This document shows positions 6,301 to 12,078 of a DNA stretch of 12,078 bases, in pieces. The DNA is from Chryseobacterium sp. (GTDB taxonomy: Bacteria; Bacteroidota; Bacteroidia; Flavobacteriales; Weeksellaceae), in contig RDDY01000058.1 of NCBI GenBank assembly GCA_003852805.1, forward strand, positions 1 through 12,078, given 5' to 3'. Both the position numbers and the translations under genes were made by a program. Position 1 is the stretch's first letter. Each line of letters starts with the position of its first letter. Below the pieces are notes generated by a model. That model made no database searches. It was given only the letters and a program-made list of their open reading frames with translations, and had not been told where the DNA came from.

Positions 6301-9224
6301 TGAAACTGCAAATCAATTGCGCTGATGCCGTCGTCCCTCGGCGCGACGAACTCATATATCGTCTTCCCGTTTTTGAAAGTGCGTGTTTCCGTACGCGTTC
6401 GCCCGTTGCCGTTTTGAACATAAATCCTCAGAAGAGCCTTCGGCACCGCCGAGTAAATATAGACCTGTATTTTTTCGCCTTGTTTCACTTGGGTTCTTGG
6501 TGCCACAACACGCAAGAAAGGTTTTTGTTCGGGACTCAAACCGTCGCGGTTCCAGACCCTGAACTCCTGTTCTGTGCGTATGCTGTCTTTGCCTTCGATG
6601 TTGAAAACCTCGAGTCGGTAAGTTCCTGCCGGAAGTTTCCCCAAGTCGATGTCTTTGCCGGTTTCTTGCGATCTTTGGCTGACGACTTTTTCCACGGCGG
6701 GTTTCAGATCGTTTTTATCGAAGCGGTCGTGCGGAAACTTCGAGACGAAATCCGCTTTGGTCATCAGCGGCAAATCTTGAACAGCGCTCTCAAAGGTTTG
6801 ACGGAAAATGCGTTCGGGTTCGGTTAACTTTGATAAACGGACGGTTGCTGTTTTCTTGAGTTCTTGGTCGTTGTAATTCTTGGCTTCTGCCTTCACAAGC
6901 ACGGATTCGTCCGTATAATAATCGGCTTTTGTCTCTTTGATTTGCAGATAATGGGAAACCGAGGCGACGCGCACTTGGGTGTCGGCCGATTGTGTTTCGC
7001 CGTTCACATCCGTTACGGACGCGGTGATTTCATAATTGTCGATTTGGATTCCTTCCCGCGTTTCGTCTTTTTTTAATTCAACCTTAATCGTGAAATTGCC
7101 TTGCTCGTCCGCGATGACTTCGCCCAAGATGGAATTCTCATTATCGTCCGATTCCGGCAACCAAGAGAAATAACGCCAGCGGATGTTGCGTTTCTTAATC
7201 TCGTACATCACGCGCGCATTGCTCAGCGGCACGCCTGAAAAAGCTTTGGCGCTGCCTTTCACCTCCAGCGTTTGGCCGTAATGGTATTCGCCTTTTATCG
7301 GCTCGAAGCTGACTTCAAACTTAGGGCGCTTGTACTCTTCTACACGGAACGATTTGTATGCGCTGAGATTGCCGTCCTTGATTCGTAAAGAAAAATTGCC
7401 GTTCAATTGCCCCTGTGGCAATGTAAAACTGCCGTGATAGGAGCCGAACTCATTGGTGGTGAAGTCCTGTGCGGACAACTCTTGACCGTTGGCATCGTAC
7501 AGCGTTATTTTTTGTTTCAATTGCGTAACCACATTTTCTTGGGCGCCTTGCAATTGCGTATTTACCACTTTAAAGTACAAAACCTGACCCGGGCGATAGA
7601 TGCCGCGGTCAATGAATATCTGCGCTTGCTTTTTTATTTTATCATCGCCGGAGTTTTCACCGTAATAGCCGTAATGGGACGTTAGCGTATATTGGTTTCC
7701 CGGAGCTTTGATAAGGTAATCCCGCGAATATCTTTTTTCACCGCTCTCTATTTGGAAACTTCCGTCGGAATCGGTAGTTGCTGTTTTTTTAACCGATTTA
7801 TTGCCACCGATATTTTCCCAAATCTCAAGGTTTTGACTTCCCAACGCTTCGCCCGTATCACTGTCGATCAGCAATAAACGCTCTGAGCCGCTCTTGTCCT
7901 TGTTTTGGAAAACAATGCGGCGGTTACCGGCGATGATCGGATACGAATCTTGCACGGAATCGTTAACTATATAATCTACGATATACAGCCCCGGCGGAAG
8001 TGCGCCGGCAGCCACCGCGGTTTTATGTGTTTTGTAATCCGATGTTTTGGGAAGGCCGAATGTCTCGGTTCTAAAAAATTTCCGCTTCAACTTTTGTTCG
8101 TTGTCGATGTCTGAATTGCGCACAAATTCAAAGAAAGCGGCGGGTTCATCTGTACGGTATATCTTCAGTTCGAACTTCGGCAGGTTCTTATGCTCGGCGA
8201 CTATCTGAATCGGACGAGCCGAAAGTGTCTGCCGTTCAAAATGCAACGTCAGCGACGGATTGATGATTCCGGCCTCACGGTTTTTTATGTTGTTCAAGAA
8301 AGTCGACTTAGGGAATTCCTGTTTTACGCGGGCTATCCATTGCAACGCATCGGTATAGCGTTCTTTGGCCGTAAGCTCATCCACTATCTCGGTTGCGATC
8401 ATCACTTTATAATCACCGGTTTCGTCGGATTGATAAAGTTTGATAAGTTGTTGAAGCTTGTCTTTGCAATTTGTTTGTGCACAGTCGTGGTTGAGTTTCC
8501 TGTGCTTGAAATACAGCCGCGCATTGCCATTGTTTTGGGAAATCAATTTTGAGAATGCGCGGTCTACCTCGGCGGTATTTTCTTTCAGTTCATTGGGCGT
8601 GAACAGTTGACGGTCGCTCAGGAACTCGATTTCTTGGAGTGTCACCCATTCGCGCAAGGTTGGGAAATAGTCGATGTTGTCCGCATCGCTAAAAATCTTA
8701 CGGTACGGTGTCAACGCTACATTTTCCAAATCTGCCGAGAGCAACTCCTTGTAAATTTTCCGCAAATAGTTTTTGAAATCCAAGCGCGACCAGGTTTCGA
8801 TCTTTGACAAATCGTCGCTTTCCAAATTTGTTCGACGGTTGATTTGCCACCGGTTCCGGTCATAGTAAGATCGTACAAATTCCGACTCAAGCATCCGAAA
8901 CAGCAGTTGGTCCTTGCCTTTGAATTCTTTTTCCATCTGCCCGAGTCTCGCAAAAAACCGATTATCGAAATCATTTTGCGCGTCGTCTTCAACCGCGTGG
9001 CGCAAATTGTATTCAGCGCGCAAGGCTTTGGCAAGTTCTACCATATTTTTATCGTTCATGGCGTGATTCCGGATGTCCGCAACAAGCTGCAAGTTGGACT
9101 TGAAGCCGCCGCTTTTTGAGTTGGCTTGTATTTTCTTCCACTGCGCGTCGTAGTTGTATTGCCCGAATGCCGTAAGAGACAGCATCGACAAGAATAGTAA
9201 CAGCAGCTTGCCTGTGCGGTTCAT
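3396..9224 (-). CDS. Bacterial alpha-2-macroglobulin (YfaS/MG2 family), thioester apparently lost
   Basis: This is a 1942-residue exported protein. The signal peptide has basic NRTGK, core LLLLFLSMLSLTAF and predicted cleavage after G21, leaving Gln22 first. The MG2 region carries the family hallmark DRGIYRPGQ at 539-547. Further macroglobulin-like beta domains follow. A linker at 1126-1135 has EEVVVQGYA, like the plug box of SusC-type receptors. The A2M core motif NETAFFYPNL lies at about 1166-1175, followed by EALTRWK. The thioester-domain region (about 1370-1650) has NPIWDVIFALPSL and PDGGFSWYPGY, but SSADV stands at 1391-1395 where relatives have CxEQ, so no thioester can form. The C-terminus (MPKGRYVFEYDL, SNGISTLQNYYAPQMNSH) is the typical receptor-binding-like end. 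Bacterial relatives are periplasmic protease traps or envelope guards, often next to pbpC; here there is no pbpC. An in-frame palindromic repeat lies near residue 1745. No lipobox is seen. Confidence 0.95.
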   Translation of the reverse strand: MNRTGKLLLLFLSMLSLTAFGQYNYDAQWKKIQANSKSGGFKSNLQLVADIRNHAMNDKNMVELAKALRAEYNLRHAVEDDAQNDFDNRFFARLGQMEKEFKGKDQLLFRMLESEFVRSYYDRNRWQINRRTNLESDDLSKIETWSRLDFKNYLRKIYKELLSADLENVALTPYRKIFSDADNIDYFPTLREWVTLQEIEFLSDRQLFTPNELKENTAEVDRAFSKLISQNNGNARLYFKHRKLNHDCAQTNCKDKLQQLIKLYQSDETGDYKVMIATEIVDELTAKERYTDALQWIARVKQEFPKSTFLNNIKNREAGIINPSLTLHFERQTLSARPIQIVAEHKNLPKFELKIYRTDEPAAFFEFVRNSDIDNEQKLKRKFFRTETFGLPKTSDYKTHKTAVAAGALPPGLYIVDYIVNDSVQDSYPIIAGNRRIVFQNKDKSGSERLLLIDSDTGEALGSQNLEIWENIGGNKSVKKTATTDSDGSFQIESGEKRYSRDYLIKAPGNQYTLTSHYGYYGENSGDDKIKKQAQIFIDRGIYRPGQVLYFKVVNTQLQGAQENVVTQLKQKITLYDANGQELSAQDFTTNEFGSYHGSFTLPQGQLNGNFSLRIKDGNLSAYKSFRVEEYKRPKFEVSFEPIKGEYHYGQTLEVKGSAKAFSGVPLSNARVMYEIKKRNIRWRYFSWLPESDDNENSILGEVIADEQGNFTIKVELKKDETREGIQIDNYEITASVTDVNGETQSADTQVRVASVSHYLQIKETKADYYTDESVLVKAEAKNYNDQELKKTATVRLSKLTEPERIFRQTFESAVQDLPLMTKADFVSKFPHDRFDKNDLKPAVEKVVSQRSQETGKDIDLGKLPAGTYRLEVFNIEGKDSIRTEQEFRVWNRDGLSPEQKPFLRVVAPRTQVKQGEKIQVYIYSAVPKALLRIYVQNGNGRTRTETRTFKNGKTIYEFVAPRDDGISAIDLQFQLAAFNDVETRRIVIEIESARKPLRIETVTFRDRIEPGAKEKWSVKVLGDDKEKVNAEVLANMYDQSLDQFVANRFNWSKLYTRPYSIRGYGIDRSLQSEYYARRMQLLEEQAIVPLSFDWMDNSLLYGGGRKYAFRKMMAAEVTSSRAAGLEEVVVQGYANKTVPAPTAAPRTEAAPESLEKIPVRQNLNETAFFYPNLKTDKDGNVEFEFTSPEALTRWKLMFLAHTKDARAAVLEKQVVTQKEFSVTPNYPRFLREGDQIVFQSKLSSLADRALQGRAMLQILDATTMADVTERFEVGQTTQSFGLNPQSGTSVSWQLKAPKNLSSVILKVVATAGNFSDGEQQAIAILPNRVLVTDAVPVFVKEGQTKTFTLDNLLNNNSSTVTNVRTSLELTTNPIWDVIFALPSLKADANSSADVIFNKWFADVLASEIIKANPRIKAVFDEYNKKGLLASNLEKSQELKQILLEETPWVLDSQSENEQMQKVARLFDLNNMRIEMQSDWQELQKLQNPDGGFSWYPGYPSSYSVSLYILKQLGKLNEWLKGDTADYTSSAQKQLTTKLISYVDTELNRHWDVKKDRPWSNYALDYLDTRRYWEKQAPLTNNGTALKSSVMAAAKRADIRDFTFFGLHRAALLFDAYSQKEVSARLVRYLKETAVQSETQGAYWKQNLNDWGWYSTKTVNHAGAVEAFSKLQPQDENFIEELKIWLVTQKEVSSWPTSRSTAEVIFTLLSSGKSWTAPESDKAEITWAGKRVDGVAGTESAPSPMEKAGVRGTGYIKETVASDKIDKSLARLTVKKDGPGIVQGGLFWQYYEDLDKIKSSETYVSITKELYRKVKTENGEQLQKITPSTPLKVGDRVTVRMILNTDRNMEFVHLKDMRAAGFEPLDVLSGYQWKNGLGYYQSTKDASTNFYIRQMPKGRYVFEYDLICNAAGTFSNGISTLQNYYAPQMNSHTVGSTVRITQ
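3966..4007. repeat. REP-like palindromic element inside the macroglobulin gene, in frame
   Basis: The plus strand has ACCCCTCACCCCTG followed by CTTTCTCC-ATA-GGAGAGGG. This resembles the dispersed CCCTCACCCC...CTCTCC/GGAGAG palindromes found scattered in many bacterial genomes. The central hairpin has five perfect pairs (TCTCC/GGAGA), extended by two G-T pairs and one C-G pair. Read on the gene strand it encodes SAPSPMEKAGVRGT (residues 1740-1753), a Pro/Gly-rich peptide just before the conserved GTGYIK strand. Only one copy lies in this window, so repeat status rests on resemblance to remembered elements. Confidence 0.5.
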
Positions 9225-9238
9225 ATCGTTTATTTTTG
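9208..9238 (+). promoter_or_regulatory. Putative promoter of the UbiA-like/recF operon
   Basis: TATTTTTG at 9231-9238 fits TAnnTTTG exactly, and a TTG lies at 9208-9210, 20 bases upstream, the spacing expected for the -33 box of Bacteroidetes promoters. Transcription would begin near 9244-9246, practically at the TTG start of the next gene, implying a leaderless or nearly leaderless message. The -33 element lies inside the signal-peptide codons of the divergent macroglobulin gene. Confidence 0.5.
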
Positions 9239-9245
9239 ATTTACG

Positions 9246-9995
9246 TTGATAAAATTACTTAAAAAATACCTCGTCGACAGTCAATTGTTCGTCTCCGTTT
9301 GCGGCACTCTGTTCGCGGCATTTTTCATGGCAGAGCAAATGTCGCTCCGCGCGCCCACCGTTGCGCTGGTTTTTATTACCTACCTCAGCGGCTACCTTTA
9401 TACCAAATACCAACAATCACGGCACTTTTCCAAGGTAATCGTTCTGGATATCTTGGCCGGCATTGCCTGTGCGGCGTTGATCATTCACAACCACAACGCC
9501 GTTCGGCTGTTCAAATGGTCAATTATTGTAGTCTTGGGCTTGCTGTACAACAGTTTTTTCCTGCATCGCGGAATCAGAAAGGTTCCGTTGCTCAAGATTT
9601 TTTATGTGGGCTTGGTTTGGGCATTGGTCAACTCTTGGCTGGCCGCAGCGCAATTTGATTGGCCTGCGTTCAGCGTATCGCTGTTGTACATTACGGCGCT
9701 GGTGCTGCCGTTTGATATCCGAGACGTTTTAGACGACACGGTGGTCACCTTTCCCCGGCTCATCGGCATACAGCGAACCAAATATTTGGCGTATTTATTA
9801 TTGACAGGCTCTGCACTGCTTGCAATTTTCAGACTTCCCGTCGACTTTGCCACGGCTTTTTGCATTGCGGTGGCGGTTTCGTTCGCGCTCGTTTATTTTG
9901 CCACGCCGAAGAGACCTGCGCTTTATTTCTCGTTTTGGGTGGAAAGCTGCTCGGCGCTGCCGTTTTTGTTTCTGCCGGTAATAAAGTATTTTTGA
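9246..9995 (+). CDS. UbiA-like polytopic membrane protein
   Basis: This 249-residue protein has eight or nine hydrophobic helices (roughly 12-30, 35-52, 62-80, 88-104, 113-132, 142-156, 180-196, 201-217, 230-246). The motif LPFDIRDVLDD at 154-164 resembles the second Asp-rich motif of UbiA prenyltransferases, followed by the GIQRTKYLAYLLL helix. The first NDxxDxxxD motif is not visible; the matching place reads YLSGYLYTKY (46-55). So it may not be an active prenyltransferase. I use the TTG at 9246: the frame is closed by a TGA at 9237, and the next ATG (9327) would remove the conserved first helix. It is divergent from the macroglobulin with only 21 bases between, and recF starts 3 bases after its stop, so the two form an operon. 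Confidence 0.75.
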   Translation: MIKLLKKYLVDSQLFVSVCGTLFAAFFMAEQMSLRAPTVALVFITYLSGYLYTKYQQSRHFSKVIVLDILAGIACAALIIHNHNAVRLFKWSIIVVLGLLYNSFFLHRGIRKVPLLKIFYVGLVWALVNSWLAAAQFDWPAFSVSLLYITALVLPFDIRDVLDDTVVTFPRLIGIQRTKYLAYLLLTGSALLAIFRLPVDFATAFCIAVAVSFALVYFATPKRPALYFSFWVESCSALPFLFLPVIKYF

Positions 9996-9998
9996 CCG

Positions 9999-10535
9999 AT
10001 GATTGTCCGCAGCCTCAGCCTTACCAATTTCAAGAACCACGCCGAGCGTTATTTTGAATTCTCGCCGCAGATCAACTGCTTTGTCGGCAACAACGGCGTG
10101 GGCAAAACCAATGTGTTGGATGCGCTGCATTACTTGTCATTGGGGAAAAGCTTTCTGCCCAACTCCGATGCCAACAATATAGGACCCGAGGCAGATTTCT
10201 TCAGCATCAATGCTTTGGTAGAGCGTCCTGACGCTGAAGACCGCATACAAATAGCAATGCCGCCGGCGAATAAAAAAGTCATCAAAAAAAACGACAAAGC
10301 CTACACTCGATTGGCTGAACACATCGGTTATCTGCCTTCGGTAATGATTTCGCCGTACGACCAAAATTTAATTTCGGACTCGGGGGAAAGCAGGCGCCGA
10401 TTTTTGGATACGGTGCTTTCCCAGACCGATGCCGTTTATTTAAACGATCTTATTCTTTACCAGAAAACCATTCAACAACGCAATGCTTTGCTGAAGTCGT
10501 TTGCAAAATCGGTGTCGTCCAAATCGGAATGGTAA
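9999..10535 (+). pseudogene. recF: recF, 5' fragment (DNA repair/replication ATPase), truncated by inverted segment
   Basis: RecF binds gapped DNA and helps load RecA through RecO/RecR. This fragment has the N-terminal half: IVRSLSLTNFKNH, Walker A GNNGVGKT at 30-37, NVLDALHYLSLGKSF, and the RecF-typical ISPYDQNLI and GESRRRFLD at 117-137. Residues up to about F168-A169 (LLKSFA) match RecF. The last nine residues, KSVSSKSEW, are not RecF-like: they are the reverse complement of downstream recF codons, and the frame then hits TAA at 10533. The normal protein is about 360 residues, so this piece alone lacks the signature and Walker B motifs and cannot be an active ATPase. It starts 3 bases after the UbiA-like gene. 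Confidence 0.9.
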
Positions 10536-10618
10536 GACAATGAGTCACTCTCGTTTCCGCCCGAAATAACCTCGTAATAATGAGAGACAACGGGCGAGAG
10601 TTTTTCTATGAATTCCTT
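10502..10618 (-). pseudogene. recF: recF middle segment, inverted relative to the rest of the gene
   Basis: Read on the minus strand from 10618 to 10502, this stretch gives 39 stop-free residues: KEFIEKLSPVVSHYYEVISG followed by GNESDSLSYHSDLDDTDFA. It fits the RecF region KRKxF...HYxxISGG...VSLxYxSxL that should lie between LLKSFA and DFAELL. Its last 11 residues (YHSDLDDTDFA) are repeated in the correct orientation at 10618-10650, where they continue into ELLHETLQKDRAL. So the native sequence is the minus-strand reading, and the segment was flipped. About 28 residues expected between A169 and KEFIEKL are absent in either orientation. Confidence 0.85.
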
Positions 10619-10650
10619 ACCATTCCGATTTGGACGACACCGATTTTGCA
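10502..10650. repeat. Perfect 35-bp inverted repeat with 79-nt loop inside recF
   Basis: Left arm 10502-10536 is the exact reverse complement of right arm 10616-10650; pairing stops at 10501/10651 outside and 10537/10615 inside. The arm sequence is ordinary recF coding sequence (YHSDLDDTDFA), native only in the right arm. It is therefore not a dedicated recombinase site, terminator or mobile-element end; it arose as a by-product of the inversion. Junction sequences show short shared bases: TGCA at the outer left edge and CTT at 10616-10618. Confidence 0.95.
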
Positions 10651-11022
10651 GAACTTTTGCACGAAACCTTACAAAAAGACAGAGCCTTGACCTATACCTC
10701 CCGCGGCGTTCATAAGGACGAACTTCGCTTTGAGATGAACGGCAACGCCATCAGAAAAGTTGGCTCTCAGGGCCAGCAGAAATCATTCTTGGTAGCGCTG
10801 AAATTGGCTCAAATGAAACAACTGCAAGAATTGACCGGCAAAGTCCCCATCTTACTCTTGGACGATATCTTCGATAAATTGGACGACTCGCGCGTGCTGC
10901 AATTGATTTCCTTGGTACGGCAGGAGAACTTCGGGCAACTGTTTATCACCGACACCAACCGTGAGCGGACGGAGATGGTAGTGAAAACAATCAGTGAAGA
11001 CAGCAAGATATTTGAATTATGA
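10618..11022 (+). pseudogene. recF: recF, 3' fragment with ABC signature and Walker B
   Basis: The frame is offset by one from the 5' fragment and opens after a TGA at 10609-10611; RecF similarity starts at YHSDL (10618). The TTG at 10630 could be taken as a start but is an internal Leu codon of native recF. Conserved parts include KDRALTYTSRGVHKDEL, the ABC-type signature GSQGQQK (10762-10782), Walker B with following residues ILLLDDIFDKLD (10849-10884) and FITDT (10942-10956). It ends in an ATGA overlap with DUF721. Sequence quality in this fragment looks intact with no further damage, which suggests the breakage is recent or artefactual. Confidence 0.9.
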
Positions 11023-11309
11023 GAAAAAAGCGCGAATACTTGTCGTCAGAACTGGTGCAGTCTTTTGTGAAATACCACAAACTGGAAGACAAAGTGCAAA
11101 TCCTAAAAATCCGCGCGTTCCTGCGTGATTATCTGGACGACAGTTTCTACGCAGAAATCAGCAGTGTGGCATTGGTGGACGGCGTCCTAAGCATGAGAAT
11201 CGGTTCACCTTTATTGAAGAACGATTTGCGCCGCCGCAAAACGCAACTGCTGGATAAGATTGCCACACAAACGGATGTAGCCGAGATTACTGATCTGGTG
11301 ATTTTGTAG
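11019..11309 (+). CDS. DUF721 / DciA-like protein
   Basis: This 96-residue protein has the DUF721 core: a helical N-terminus (SSELVQSFVKYHKLEDKVQI), then the beta hairpin VALVDGVLSMRIGSPLLKNDLRRRK and a helix ending in EITDLVIL. The SPLLKNDL piece matches the family's (S)xxLRxEL motif. DciA, the founding member, is a replicative-helicase (DnaB) loader or partner, and DUF721 genes commonly sit next to recF. Here the ATG overlaps the recF stop by 4 bases (ATGA), suggesting translational coupling. Since recF upstream is broken, its translation may depend on residual reading of the 3' fragment. Family confidence is high; exact role is inferred. Confidence 0.85.
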   Translation: MRKKREYLSSELVQSFVKYHKLEDKVQILKIRAFLRDYLDDSFYAEISSVALVDGVLSMRIGSPLLKNDLRRRKTQLLDKIATQTDVAEITDLVIL

Positions 11310-12078
11310 GTTTTTCCTGTATCAGCTCCATCGCACGGCTGTCCAGCCTGGAGCGGAACGGGAAAAAGAAGCGCAGCGGATTGGCAATGAAATACCTGAA
11401 AATCTCCCTATAAATCTCCCGACTCTCACCAAAGTTCACTTTTCTGGAGCGGAAGGCCAACAACATCGACAGACCGAAACTCACCAAAAAGTTGAAAAAA
11501 CCGATGATGAAAACGGTAATCAGACAGATCCAGAAAGTGGATGCCGCCACGGAGAATCCTTTTCCGTACAGTCCCAGCGCAAAATTTCCCGCAGCAAAAG
11601 TAATGTGTCGGATATCCAAATCCAAACCCAGAAACGCACCGATTGGCGCAGTGGCGCCCAGAAACACACCGAACCAAGCGTTCGAGACAATGCCGCTCCA
11701 ATTCCGCTCATAATACCGCGATAAACGCTCGGCGGTTTTCGGCCCGACGAAATAATTCAACACCGGGCTTTTCTTGATACGCTTCGGGATACGGTAGTAG
11801 ACAGAACTGTTGCCCACGTTACCCGCAATAATCCCCGACAAGAAAAGATAGAAGCCGGCAATGCTCGCGTGCAGAATCGCTTTGGAGCGGACAGGATCCA
11901 GATCGATTAAAAATTTATCAGCCTTAGATACGGCAAAGTTCTGTTTGAACAAAATCTCCGCACCGTAAATAATGGCCAAAGCCACCGGGAACGACCACAA
12001 CACATTGCCGATGAACGCGATGAACTGTGAGCGAAACAGCTTGGAAACCAAGTGCGCAAACTCACTGTAATTCTTTTG
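11287..12078 (-). CDS. Gcr-type 'site-specific recombinase' family membrane protein, C-terminal part (5' end cut by window edge)
   Basis: The frame is open to base 12078, so the 263 visible residues are the C-terminal part of a longer protein; family members are several hundred residues longer. Several membrane helices are seen (around FIGNVLWSFPVALAIIY, ILHASIAGFYLFLSGIIAG, SNAWFGVFLGATAPIGAFLG, STFWICLITVFIIGFFNFLV). Family-like motifs are AGFYLFLSGIIAGNVGN, NYFVGPKTAERLSRYYERN, GIVSNAWFGVFLGATAPIG and LDLDIRHITFAAGN. These fit the PF10136 family named after gonococcal Gcr. The recombinase label is historical; I see no Tyr- or Ser-recombinase catalytic motif, and the topology is that of a polytopic membrane protein. 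It converges on DUF721 with a 23-base overlap of coding ends. Confidence 0.75.
   Translation of the reverse strand, partial: QKNYSEFAHLVSKLFRSQFIAFIGNVLWSFPVALAIIYGAEILFKQNFAVSKADKFLIDLDPVRSKAILHASIAGFYLFLSGIIAGNVGNSSVYYRIPKRIKKSPVLNYFVGPKTAERLSRYYERNWSGIVSNAWFGVFLGATAPIGAFLGLDLDIRHITFAAGNFALGLYGKGFSVAASTFWICLITVFIIGFFNFLVSFGLSMLLAFRSRKVNFGESREIYREIFRYFIANPLRFFFPFRSRLDSRAMELIQEKPTKSPDQ

Noticed and set aside
10536..10617. Small mobile element inserted in recF
   Set aside because: The intervening sequence translates on the minus strand as native RecF, has no target-site duplication and no foreign character.
10502..10650. Invertible phase-variation switch in recF
   Set aside because: Flipping the loop between the arms still leaves the 5' fragment reading into TAA at 10533 and lacks about 28 codons, so neither orientation gives a functional RecF. 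The arms are ordinary recF codons, not a recombinase site.
10502..10650. Transcription terminator, attenuator or small-RNA hairpin
   Set aside because: The stem is long, but the loop is 79 nt, there is no T tract, and both arms are explained by recF coding sequence in two orientations.

Overview
The window looks like a chromosomal piece of a gliding-type Bacteroidetes, probably Flavobacteriales. The evidence is a GldG C-terminus at the left edge, a SusC-like plug-box peptide inside a large alpha-2-macroglobulin, absence of Shine-Dalgarno sequences before the starts, TAnnTTTG-type promoter boxes, and two exported proteins with Gln directly after the predicted signal peptidase I site. I see no tRNA, rRNA, CRISPR array or insertion sequence, and no gene-free stretch longer than about 110 bases.

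Left part (1-3300): the 3' end of gldG (+) converges, across a shared hairpin terminator, on a minus-strand series. In transcription order this series is a lipoprotein plant-type glutaminyl cyclase, an exported propeller-like protein of unknown function overlapping it by 20 bases, a deoxynucleoside kinase and an ArsC/Spx-family thioredoxin-fold protein. Middle (3396-9224): a 1942-residue alpha-2-macroglobulin (minus strand) with its own terminator. It appears to have lost the thioester Cys and Gln, and it carries a short in-frame palindromic repeat near its C-terminus. Right part (9246-11309): a plus-strand operon of a UbiA-like membrane protein, recF and a DUF721/DciA-like gene, starting only 21 bases from the macroglobulin start. 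At the right edge, the C-terminal part of a Gcr-type 'site-specific recombinase' membrane protein (minus strand) converges on and slightly overlaps DUF721.

The most striking feature is in recF. The gene is broken at 10502-10650 by a perfect 35-bp inverted repeat around a 79-nt loop. The missing middle of RecF is still legible, without stops, but on the minus strand (10618 back to 10502, 39 residues). Part of it is duplicated in the correct orientation at 10618-10650, and roughly 28 further residues are missing. This is the signature of a double template switch with short microhomologies: either a real inversion-deletion that inactivated recF, or an amplification/assembly chimera. Simply flipping the loop does not restore the gene, so a reversible phase switch is unlikely.

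Functionally, the glutaminyl cyclase is a plausible modifier of its own neighbours: the predicted mature macroglobulin and propeller-like protein both start with Gln, as the Bacteroidetes Q-rule expects.
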